Assembly: GCA_034437315.1 (NCBI GenBank)
Contig: DAOTUC010000038.1
Coordinates: 1-36,375, forward strand
Direction: 5' to 3'
DNA from: DSAR01 sp034437315
Lineage (GTDB): Bacteria; Chloroflexota; Anaerolineae; B4-G1
DNA: 36,375 bases
This document shows positions 17,053 through 24,700 of the stretch, one piece after another (position 1 is the first letter of the stretch; each line of letters begins with the position of its first letter). The position numbers and the translations under genes were made by a program. The notes under the pieces are model-generated. The model was not told the DNA's origin. It worked only from the letters and a program-made list of their open reading frames with translations, and ran no database searches.

Positions 17053-18234
17053 CTAAATCCTCCGCACCAGGATCGACATCCCCAACCCACCGCTGACGCA
17101 CAGCGTCGCCAACCCCAGCTCGACGTCCCGCTGCTGCATGGCGTAGAGCAGCGTGACGACGATGCGCGCGCCGGTGCAGCCGGTGGGATGGCCGAGCGCA
17201 ATCGCCCCGCCGTGGACGTTGCGCCGCTCGACGTCCCAATCCAGCTCGTGTTCCACAGCCAGCGCCTGGGCGGCGAAGGCCTCATTGAGTTCGATCAATC
17301 CGACGTCGTCCAGCGAGAGCCCGGTCTGGGCCAGCGCCTTGCGCGTGGCGGGCACCGGCCCCATGCCCATACGACGTGGGTCGACCCCGGCGCTGGCGAA
17401 GGCCTCAATGCGGGCCAACGGCTCGACGCCCAGCGCCTGGGCTCGCTCCGCCTGCATAATGACCAACGCCGCCGCGCCGTCGGTGATGCCGCTGGCGTTG
17501 CCGGCCGTGACGGTCCCATCCTCTTTGAAGACCGGCGCGAGGCGGGCCAGCTTGTCCATGCTGGTATCTGGGCGCGGGCGCTCGTCCTTGTCCACGCGCA
17601 TCGTCGCGCCCCGGCGACCCGGCGCGTCGACCGCTACGACTTCCGCGTCAAAGCGGCCCTCCTCCCAGGCCTGCACTGCCTTGCGATGGCTTTCCAGGGC
17701 GAATTGATCCTGCGCCTCCCGGCTGATGCCGTATTCATCCACCAGCACCTCGGCCGTGCGGCCCATCATCATCTCCGCCAACGGGCAATAATAGCCGTCC
17801 CGGTGCATCGCGTCCACCAGCACGTCGTCGCCCAGGCGGTAGCCCCAGCGGGCGCCCATCAACAGGTAGGGGATTTGCGACATCTGCTCCACCCCGCCGG
17901 CGAGGACGATCTCGTTCTCACCGGTGAGGATGGATTGACAGGCCAGGGTGATGGCCTTGGTCCCGCTGCCGCAGGCTTTGTTGATGGTGAACGCCGGCCG
18001 ATCGACCGGCACGCCGGCCCGAAAGCCGATCTGACGGGCCGGGTTAGGCCGGTTGCCCGCCTGCCGCGCGTTGCCGAAGATGACCTCGTCCATGTCCTCC
18101 GGCGTCAATCCGGCCCGCTTCAGGGCCTCCTCGGCCACGATGCGGCCTAACTCGACCGCCGATACGTCCTTGAGCGCCCCGTTGAATTTCCCGATCGGTG
18201 TGCGCACCGCCGAAACGATCACTACGTCAGTCAT
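17053..18234 (-). CDS. Thiolase (acetyl-CoA C-acyltransferase type)
   Basis: Cleaves 3-oxoacyl-CoA with CoA, or makes acetoacetyl-CoA in reverse. The 393-aa length is standard. The nucleophilic Cys is in NKACGSGTKA (about 88), the His in GHPTGCTGAR (about 348) and the second Cys in LCVSGGLG (about 378). The GHPxGCTGAR form resembles degradative 3-ketoacyl-CoA thiolases more than the GHPIGASGAR of acetoacetyl-CoA thiolases, which suggests a catabolic use on a longer or substituted substrate. GAGGAGG precedes the ATG. It starts 30 bases after the aminomutase and ends 4 bases before the aminotransferase, so it is firmly in this operon. Confidence 0.93.
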   Translation of the reverse strand: MTDVVIVSAVRTPIGKFNGALKDVSAVELGRIVAEEALKRAGLTPEDMDEVIFGNARQAGNRPNPARQIGFRAGVPVDRPAFTINKACGSGTKAITLACQSILTGENEIVLAGGVEQMSQIPYLLMGARWGYRLGDDVLVDAMHRDGYYCPLAEMMMGRTAEVLVDEYGISREAQDQFALESHRKAVQAWEEGRFDAEVVAVDAPGRRGATMRVDKDERPRPDTSMDKLARLAPVFKEDGTVTAGNASGITDGAAALVIMQAERAQALGVEPLARIEAFASAGVDPRRMGMGPVPATRKALAQTGLSLDDVGLIELNEAFAAQALAVEHELDWDVERRNVHGGAIALGHPTGCTGARIVVTLLYAMQQRDVELGLATLCVSGGLGMSILVRRI

Positions 18235-18264
18235 ATGTCCTCCTCAATTTCACACACGCCTTAT

Positions 18265-19572
18265 TCACGCGCCCCGTTTGGCGCGCGCCATTTGATTCCT
18301 TTCGTGTCGATCGAGGTGGGCCGGTTCGAGAGCGCTCACCTCGCCGCTGAAGAGCTGCTCCAGGCCGACCTGGGGTTGGTCCAGGCCACGCCGTTTCCGT
18401 TCCTCGCATATCTGGCATTGCTCCGGGCAGCCGCCGGAGCGGGTCTCCTCCGGTTCAGGCTCAATATACCGGCCGATGGTTCCTTCGTAATTTCTAAAGA
18501 TCACCATGCGCTCGCTCCTGCTGATGATGTAGCAGGGGTCGATGGGCGTCTTCCCCACCCCGCCGCCGACGTCCTTGATGTACCGGGGCACCGCAAACCC
18601 GGTGGTGTGCCCCCACAGATGCTCAATGATCTCGATCCCCTTGCCGATGGAGGTGCGAAAGTGCCCGATGCCCTGCGAGAGATCGCATTGGTAGATGTAG
18701 TAGGGGCGGACGCGGTTATGCACCAGCCGTTGCACCAGTTCCTTCATGATGTAGGGACAATCGTTGACCCCCTTGAGAAGCACACTCTGGTTGCCCAGCA
18801 CGATGCCATTGTCGGCCAATTTAGCCAGCGCCCGCCGGGATTCCGGCGTGACTTCCCGGGGATGGTTGAAGTGGGTGTTGAGCCACACCGGCTGGTACTT
18901 CTTCATCATCTGGACCAATTCGTCGGTGATTCGCTGGGGCATCACCACCGGCACGGCGGAGCCGTAGCGCACAATCTCCACGTGGGGGATCTCGTGCAGC
19001 CGGGCCACGATGTATTCCAGCTTGTCGGTCGTAAAGGTCAGCGGGTCGCCGCCGCTCAACAGGACGTCGCGCACGCCCCTGGTCTCCCGGACGTAGGCGA
19101 TCATCTCGTCGATCTGGGATTGGGGGAGCGGTTGGTCCGTCTCGCCCGCCATGCGCCGCCGGGTACAGTGACGGCAATACATCGAGCATTGGTCGGTCAC
19201 CAGGAATAAAATCCGGTCGGGGTAGCGATGGGTCAGCCCCCGCACCGGGGAATCGGTGTCCTCGGCCAACGGGTCCACCTGATCCTCATCCCGGATCTGC
19301 GTCTCGAGCATCGTCGGGACCGCCCGCATCCGAATGGGGCAGGCGGGGTCGTCGGGGTCCATCAAGCTGGCGTAGTAGGGCGTGATGGACATCCGCAGGG
19401 TGTTCAGCGATTCCCCGATGACGCGCCGCTCCTCCTCCGTCAGGTTGATCACCTGGCCCAGTTGTTCGACGGTCGTAATTCGATTGGCGATCTGCCATCG
19501 CCAGTCGTTCCATTGCGCATCATCCACGTCTTGCCACAGCGGGATACTTTGATAGGGTCGCCTTTCGGCCAT
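18265..19572 (-). CDS. kamA: L-lysine 2,3-aminomutase (radical SAM, PLP)
   Basis: Interconverts L-lysine and L-beta-lysine using a [4Fe-4S] cluster, SAM and PLP. The 435-aa protein shows the cluster motif CSMYCRHC (about 128-135), LLSGGDPL, NTHFNHP, NQSVLLKGVND and YIYQCDLSQG. The two aspartates that bind the lysine side-chain amine in the Clostridium enzyme appear conserved (Asp in QCDLS and in YIKDVGGG), favouring lysine over glutamate as substrate. A C-terminal CPEQCQIC resembles the zinc-binding cysteines of true KamA and argues against an EpmB-type paralogue. ATG at 19572 has GGAGA just upstream; longer in-frame sequence is rejected. It begins 11 bases after the CoA-transferase B gene. 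Confidence 0.93.
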   Translation of the reverse strand: MAERRPYQSIPLWQDVDDAQWNDWRWQIANRITTVEQLGQVINLTEEERRVIGESLNTLRMSITPYYASLMDPDDPACPIRMRAVPTMLETQIRDEDQVDPLAEDTDSPVRGLTHRYPDRILFLVTDQCSMYCRHCTRRRMAGETDQPLPQSQIDEMIAYVRETRGVRDVLLSGGDPLTFTTDKLEYIVARLHEIPHVEIVRYGSAVPVVMPQRITDELVQMMKKYQPVWLNTHFNHPREVTPESRRALAKLADNGIVLGNQSVLLKGVNDCPYIMKELVQRLVHNRVRPYYIYQCDLSQGIGHFRTSIGKGIEIIEHLWGHTTGFAVPRYIKDVGGGVGKTPIDPCYIISRSERMVIFRNYEGTIGRYIEPEPEETRSGGCPEQCQICEERKRRGLDQPQVGLEQLFSGEVSALEPAHLDRHERNQMARAKRGA

Positions 19573-19583
19573 TACAAATCTCC

Positions 19584-20345
19584 TTAACGGTATAATCCCT
19601 GCGGGTCCAGTTCCTCCCGCAGCAAGCGCAGGTCCTCGTCGGTCGGAAGTTCTGTCTCGCCCAGGTTGGGGGCGATGTTCAGCTCCCACCCGACCGCTTC
19701 CTGCACCTCGACCAGTTCGACCTCCGGATGGAGGCTGTGCAACACCATCTCGCCTGTCGCCTCGTCGAAACGGAACACGCATTTGTCGGTGACGACCAAT
19801 TGGGGTCCGTTTCCCGGGAGCCTCAACGCGGCCCGCTCGCCCCCGCCGCCGATGTGTCCCGGGCTGGTGAGGAAGTGGAGCCTTTCAACGAAGGCCCGCC
19901 GCTTGAGCCGCATAATCACGAAAATCTGTTGGGCATTGATGGCGATCTCGCACGCGCCGCCGCTGCCCGGCAAGCGGACCTTGGGTCGCTGCCAATCGCC
20001 GATGACGGTGGTGTTCAGATTGCCGAAGCGGTCGATCTGCGCGCCGCCCAGGAAAGCGACCTCCACGCGGCCGCCTTGCAGATACAGCCCGAACAGATCC
20101 GCCATCGAACAGACCGACGTCGCGCCGCTGATGAGCGTCGGGTCGCCGATGGAGAGCGGCAGCCGGGCGGGTTGCGCGCCGTAGACGCCGCTCTCGTAGA
20201 TCAATTCCAGATTTGGGGACACCGTCCGCCGCGCCAGGTTGCAGGCGCTATTGGGCAGGCCCACCCCGACAAACACGGTGCGCACACCAGCCAGCGCCCG
20301 CGCCGCCGCCACGATCATCATTTCAGAGGGTGTGCAATGGGTCAT
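19584..20345 (-). CDS. CoA-transferase subunit B (glutaconate/3-oxoadipate CoA-transferase type)
   Basis: A 253-aa beta subunit of a family I CoA-transferase of the GctB/CatJ kind. The probable catalytic glutamate is in IYESGVYGA (about 46-54), where family members form a glutamyl-CoA ester. The ATG at 20345 overlaps the stop of subunit A (ATGA) and has GGAG nine bases before it, so the longer open frame upstream is rejected. It would move CoA between a donor such as succinyl- or acetyl-CoA and a carboxylic acid. Its position next to the aminomutase and thiolase suggests the acid is a 3-oxo acid produced in this pathway; the exact substrate is unknown. Confidence 0.88.
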   Translation of the reverse strand: MTHCTPSEMMIVAAARALAGVRTVFVGVGLPNSACNLARRTVSPNLELIYESGVYGAQPARLPLSIGDPTLISGATSVCSMADLFGLYLQGGRVEVAFLGGAQIDRFGNLNTTVIGDWQRPKVRLPGSGGACEIAINAQQIFVIMRLKRRAFVERLHFLTSPGHIGGGGERAALRLPGNGPQLVVTDKCVFRFDEATGEMVLHSLHPEVELVEVQEAVGWELNIAPNLGETELPTDEDLRLLREELDPQGLYR

Positions 20346-21259
20346 TGGTATGCTCCATAGTTCACAGGCGCAGCCATCGCCTCGCCGGGCGCCAGCCGTT
20401 CCCACGTCTCCGGCCCCAGTTTCTCCAGGTATGCAGCCCGATCCGGTACGCCGTAGACCCATTCATCGAGCCACGCCTGGGTCGCCGCCTCGCCCCGGCT
20501 AATCTCGTCCCAGGCCAGGTAGAAGGCGTTATCCCGGTCGTAATAGCCCTGGACGTAGGAGGGATGCGTCCCGTACGGCTCGTGGACGAGCGCGTCCACC
20601 AGCAAACCGGGGATGATGGTACGATTGGGGTCGGAACGGATGACGTCGTTTTCCACGACCTCCTCGACCACGACGATGACGCAGCGGGCGGCAAAGGCGA
20701 CCTCTTTCTGGACGCCCAGCAGCCCCCACAACTGGGTGTCGCCCTCGGCGTCGGCCCGCTGGGCGTGGAGGATGGCAACGTCGGGGTTGAGTGGCGGCAC
20801 GACGGCGATCGCCTCATCGCCGTAGGGACTATCGACAGAGCGGATGCGCGCGTTGACCGCCGGCAGGTCACTCCCTTTATAGGAACGCAGCGGGAAAAAG
20901 GGCAGGCGATAGGCGCCGGCCAAATACCGCCCCACCATCCCGAAATGGGAATACTCCTCCAATTCGAGAGGTCTGGGGACGTCCTTCTCCACCGCCCGCC
21001 GCACGCAGTGCAGGGACCCGACGCCGGGGTTGCCCAGGTAGGAAAACACCATCTTGCGGGCGCAGCCGGCCGCGATCATCTGATCGTAGATCAGATCGGG
21101 CGTCATCCGGCATAGCGTCAGGTCGCGACGCCCCTGGCGGATGATCTCGTGGGCGGCGGCGAAGCAGATGCAGGCGGTGAACCCCTCGATCGCCACGCTG
21201 TCCCCGTCGTGGACGTGGGCGGCGATGGCGTCCCGCATGCTCATCAGCTTGTTAGGCAT
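20342..21259 (-). CDS. CoA-transferase subunit A (glutaconate/3-oxoadipate CoA-transferase type)
   Basis: A 305-aa alpha subunit pairing with the following gene. The segment DGDSVAIEGFTACICFAAAHEIIRQG near the N-terminus and YLGNPGVGSL further on match GctA/CatI-type chains, which bind CoA but carry no catalytic glutamate. The start overlaps the end of the upstream aminotransferase by 8 bases; GGTGGAG lies immediately before the ATG. An alternative start is the Met at residue 6. The overlaps show that both subunits and the aminotransferase are made from one message. Confidence 0.88.
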   Translation of the reverse strand: MPNKLMSMRDAIAAHVHDGDSVAIEGFTACICFAAAHEIIRQGRRDLTLCRMTPDLIYDQMIAAGCARKMVFSYLGNPGVGSLHCVRRAVEKDVPRPLELEEYSHFGMVGRYLAGAYRLPFFPLRSYKGSDLPAVNARIRSVDSPYGDEAIAVVPPLNPDVAILHAQRADAEGDTQLWGLLGVQKEVAFAARCVIVVVEEVVENDVIRSDPNRTIIPGLLVDALVHEPYGTHPSYVQGYYDRDNAFYLAWDEISRGEAATQAWLDEWVYGVPDRAAYLEKLGPETWERLAPGEAMAAPVNYGAYQ

Positions 21260-22568
21260 TCTCCACCTCGGTCACGGCCGCTTCGAAAATGTCGAGCGCC
21301 GTATCCGCATCCGCTTGATCGACCACCAGCGGCGGAGACATCCGGATCGCCTTGTCGCCGCACTCCAGGACGATCAACCCTTGCCGGAAACAACGCTCGG
21401 CCACGGCGGCGGCCTGCTCGCCGGTCTGAAACTCCACCCCGATCATCAGGCCCAGGCCACGCGCGTCGATCACAATTGCGGATTCCTCTTGCAAGCGTTG
21501 CAAACGTTCCAGGACGTAATCGCCCACCACGGCGGCGTTCTCCATTAACCCACCCTCAAGCAGATTGAGCGTCTCCAGGGCCGCCGCGCAGGAGACCGGA
21601 TTGCCCCCAAACGTGCTCCCGTGGGCGCCCTTGGCCCAGGTCATCACGTCCGCCTTGGCGATGAAGGCCCCCAACGGCATGCCAGAGGCGATCCCCTTGG
21701 CGACGGTGACGATGTCGGGCGTCACGCCGAAGTGCTCGCAGGCGAACATCTTGCCCGTCCGCCCCATCCCGGCCTGGATCTCGTCGGCGATGAGCAGGAT
21801 GCCATGCCGGTCGCAGAGCGCGCGCAGGGCCGGCAGCCAATCGGGCGGCGGCACGACGTAGCCTCCCTCGCCCTGTATCGGTTCGACGATGATGGCCGCC
21901 ACGTCCTCCGGCGGCGCGATGCGGGCGAAAATCTCCCGTTCGATATAGTCCACGCAGGCCAACTCGCAACTGGGGTAGGACAGATGATAATGGCAGTTGA
22001 GACAGTCGCCGTAAGGCACGTGGGTCACGCCGGTGATCAGGGGGCCAAAGTGGCGGCGGTACTTGGGCTTGCTGGCCGTCAGCGAGATCGTGCCCAGCGT
22101 CCGCCCGTGGAACGCGCCGAGGAAGGCGATAAAGCGATGCCGTCCCGTGGCGTAGCGGGCCAACTTCAACGCGCCCTCCACCGCCTCGGCCCCGGAATTG
22201 CTCAGGAAGACCTTCCACGCGCCGGACCCAGGCGCGACGGCGGCCAATCGCTCGGCCGTCTCAATGTAAAGCGGATCGTAGAAATCGGCGCCGCAGAGGT
22301 GAATGAGGCGGGCCGCCTGTTCCTGGATCGCCTTGACGACCCGCGGGTGGCAATGCCCGGTGGCGCAGACGGCGATGCCGGCCGCGAAATCGAGGAAGCG
22401 GTTGCCATCCACGTCGGTCACCACGCAACCAGCGGCGTGATCGACCACCAACGGATAGGCCCGAGGCAGAGAGGGCGATACGACCGCCCTGTCCGTCTCG
22501 ATGATCGCCCGCGCCTTTGGCCCCGGCAGATCGGTGACGATTTGTGGTACAGTGTTATCTGAAGTCAT
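21252..22568 (-). CDS. Class III aminotransferase, 4-aminobutyrate/ornithine type
   Basis: 438 aa, first gene of the six-gene unit. Motifs: FLDFAAGIAVCATGHCHP, FLSNSGAEAVEGALKLAR, FLGAFHGRTLG, IADEIQAGMGRTG and the PLP lysine in VAKGIASGMPLG. It is closest in feel to the 4-aminobutyrate/acetylornithine-like group, which also contains archaeal amino-acid racemases and lysine/ornithine transaminases. AAGGAGA lies 6 bases before the ATG. In the pathway proposed here it would turn 4-aminobutyrate into succinic semialdehyde; an ornithine or lysine donor remains possible. A 353-base gap separates it from the RocB-like gene, so a promoter may lie there. Confidence 0.88.
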   Translation of the reverse strand: MTSDNTVPQIVTDLPGPKARAIIETDRAVVSPSLPRAYPLVVDHAAGCVVTDVDGNRFLDFAAGIAVCATGHCHPRVVKAIQEQAARLIHLCGADFYDPLYIETAERLAAVAPGSGAWKVFLSNSGAEAVEGALKLARYATGRHRFIAFLGAFHGRTLGTISLTASKPKYRRHFGPLITGVTHVPYGDCLNCHYHLSYPSCELACVDYIEREIFARIAPPEDVAAIIVEPIQGEGGYVVPPPDWLPALRALCDRHGILLIADEIQAGMGRTGKMFACEHFGVTPDIVTVAKGIASGMPLGAFIAKADVMTWAKGAHGSTFGGNPVSCAAALETLNLLEGGLMENAAVVGDYVLERLQRLQEESAIVIDARGLGLMIGVEFQTGEQAAAVAERCFRQGLIVLECGDKAIRMSPPLVVDQADADTALDIFEAAVTEVENA

Positions 22569-22921
22569 TTTTTCTCCTTGGTATCAGTTTGTTTTTGTGA
22601 GCGACTGCTCTCAGCCCTCGTCTTGAGGGCGACTTCCGCAACAAAATGACACTTCTGAAACAGGTTTTGTGATCTTGAGGACGCCCCCGAGGACGGTGGC
22701 TTAGCGCATAAAGGTGTTTCCAGGAAGATAATTCTCCCACTTGCTCCCGCTGGATCGTCAGATCCAGTGGCTAAACAAGCCAAATTCAGCCGGTTTCGTC
22801 TGATTTTGGCTTGGACGGCAACCCGTAGGTTGCACGCGATCCAAGCCGAGCAAAGCGGGAGGTTTTAAATTCTGGAATCGCCGAAATGCAGGAAGTTGTA
22901 AATTTACGGATGGCGCCTTCA
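22569..22921. other. 353-base gap inside the - strand block with several hairpins
   Basis: No gene is visible. Structures found are GCCCTC/GAGGGC (22614-22619 with 22625-22630, 5-base loop), CTGGATC/GATCCAG (22750-22756 with 22761-22767, 4-base loop), and a two-part cruciform at 22808-22847 made of GGCTTGGA/TCCAAGCC enclosing GCAACC/GGTTGC. None is followed by a T-run on the - strand. I found no convincing -35/-10 pair. The gap probably contains the control region for the aminotransferase-CoA-transferase-aminomutase unit. Confidence 0.6.
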
Positions 22922-24700
22922 TCATCCGATGGGCTTTCCGAGCACGCGCCGGACGACATTGTGCATCAATTCTGGAAGCGTCTCGAAGGCGTAGGGCATG
23001 TAGACCCGCTCCCCCTTGCCGTGCGCCTCCTTCCCCCACGGGCCGATGTTGGCGACGTCGCAATCCAGTTCGCGGATCAGGTCGAAGGGGACGGTGAAAT
23101 ACTCGCCCCGCAGATCCTCCCGGACGTCATCGTCTCTATCTCGCCACAGGGGGAAGTTCTTCTTGAGCGTCGGGAGACTCTGGTAGACCGCGTCGTCGAC
23201 CTTCACGTAGCTGATGTCGGAGACATAGGGGTAGAAGCCCCGGAACTGGATCTCCCCGTATCGCCCGCTGTCCACCTCGGCGGCTATTGCCCGGTTCAAG
23301 CGGGAGTCACTATCCCCCCGGATGGGCGGGAAGTAGGGCGGCGCGAAATAGACCAGCACCGCCGGTTTCCGCGGGTCGAAGACGCCCTCGCGGCTGGCGA
23401 TCTCCACCAGCGCCTTGACGATGGTCAAACTGCGCTCCCGGCTGTCGATGCCCGCCAACTGGCCATGGTCGATCAGAAAATCCCGCTCCTCCGGCGATAA
23501 TCGCGCCAGCAAGCGCCGGGCTTTCTGGACGTAACCGAAGGCGCGCGCCTCCAACTCTCGTTCCAATGGGGCGCGGCCCATCCTCTCCGTGACCGCCTCG
23601 TGAAGCTGCTGGTAGGTCCACACCCGCCCGCCCAGGTCTTCAATCGGCGTGGCGCTGTTCTGACGGGCGGCGTACGCGGTCCACTGGACGATCCGTCGAT
23701 GGTTGGCCCGGCTGAGCGCCCGTTGCGCCAGGGCGACCATCCTGACCAGCACGTCTTGCGGCGTCCAACTGTGGACCAGGCAGCTACAATGGACGAGCGC
23801 CGAGATGGGCGTCTGGGCGTCGTAACGGGCCTTGAAATCCCGCTGCTTCTGGGTGAGCGGCGGGACCGTGATCTCGCCGTCCGCCTCGTCGCACAGGGCC
23901 GCGTTCAGGTTCGTCTCCTGGATCAGGTTGGAGGCGATGAGGTTGGCGTCCAGGCCGCGGAAGGCCTCGCCGACGTGCGTCTCGCAACCGCGGACGTAGA
24001 AGCAGCATAACATCTTGCCGATCGTGCCCCGGTAGATGTAGCGCTGCTCGTCGCCCGGTTCGCGCGGCGCGGTGTAATCGGAATTGATGACGCCGACGTA
24101 GTTCAGCCGGCGCGCCGCCCGCAGCTCGACCAGCCGCTCGACGGCGGCCATCGTCCCGGCCGATTCGACCTCCTCGTCCGGCGTGGCGACCATCAACACG
24201 TTGCCGGGCAGGCTATCCTGGGCCTCGGCCAAGGCCCCCATCACGGCGATCTGGGCGGCGACGCCGCTCTTCATATCGAAAGCGCCCCGCCCAAACATCC
24301 ATTGTCCGCTGGCAGCGTCGCGGAGGCATTCGTCGCCGGTATCCGGGTTCTTCTCATACTGCGCCAGCAGACCGTCTTGCAAGGCCCGAGAATCGAACGG
24401 GTCCACGCTGGCGCCGTAATCCTGGACGCCGGCGACGTCCAGGTGACCCAGCAGAATCACGGTGGGGAGCCGCCCGGCGTCCGGTGGGACAGCGCCGCCC
24501 TCCACCATGGCCCAGACGATGTGGCGGCCGTCCGCCATCTCCCAGTAAGCGGGCGACAGCCCCCGTTCCGCCAGCGCGCCGTGGATCTCGGCGGCGCAGG
24601 CGTTCTCGCCCGCCACGTTCGGGCTGACGCTGTCGATCTCGACCAGCCGCGCCGTGAGCGCCTTGACCGCGTCGTAGTACCGACCGTTTTTTTCTGTCAT
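22922..24700 (-). CDS. RocB-like M20 family hydrolase
   Basis: 592 aa, larger than ordinary M20 peptidases (about 400) and close to the length of RocB-type proteins. M20 metal-site motifs are present: LLGHLDVAG (His and Asp), GRGAFDMKSG (Asp) and TPDEEVESAG (paired Glu). The segments VGVINSDYTAPREPGD, YRGTIGKMLCCFYVRG and ETHVGEAFRGLDANLIAS are characteristic of the RocB group. B. subtilis rocB lies in an arginine-use operon, but its reaction is unknown. The ATG at 24700 overlaps the stop of the aldehyde oxidoreductase gene (ATGA), so the open frame beyond it is a shadow. A deacylase or amidase role is the family expectation; no symbol is assigned because function is unproven. Confidence 0.85.
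   Translation of the reverse strand: MTEKNGRYYDAVKALTARLVEIDSVSPNVAGENACAAEIHGALAERGLSPAYWEMADGRHIVWAMVEGGAVPPDAGRLPTVILLGHLDVAGVQDYGASVDPFDSRALQDGLLAQYEKNPDTGDECLRDAASGQWMFGRGAFDMKSGVAAQIAVMGALAEAQDSLPGNVLMVATPDEEVESAGTMAAVERLVELRAARRLNYVGVINSDYTAPREPGDEQRYIYRGTIGKMLCCFYVRGCETHVGEAFRGLDANLIASNLIQETNLNAALCDEADGEITVPPLTQKQRDFKARYDAQTPISALVHCSCLVHSWTPQDVLVRMVALAQRALSRANHRRIVQWTAYAARQNSATPIEDLGGRVWTYQQLHEAVTERMGRAPLERELEARAFGYVQKARRLLARLSPEERDFLIDHGQLAGIDSRERSLTIVKALVEIASREGVFDPRKPAVLVYFAPPYFPPIRGDSDSRLNRAIAAEVDSGRYGEIQFRGFYPYVSDISYVKVDDAVYQSLPTLKKNFPLWRDRDDDVREDLRGEYFTVPFDLIRELDCDVANIGPWGKEAHGKGERVYMPYAFETLPELMHNVVRRVLGKPIG

Noticed and set aside
17049..17285. Upstream extension of the second aminotransferase frame
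   Set aside because: It overlaps the thiolase C-terminus out of frame. The ATG at 17048 with GGAGGA and the start of recognisable family sequence settle the start.
15888..18150. Long + strand open frames opposite the aminotransferase and thiolase genes
   Set aside because: Both are antisense to proteins with intact active-site motifs, have no ribosome-binding sites and show the Arg/His/Gly-rich composition of GC-rich shadows.
19573..19782. Upstream extension of the aminomutase frame
   Set aside because: It overlaps CoA-transferase subunit B in another frame. KamA homology starts just after the ATG at 19572, which has GGAGA before it.
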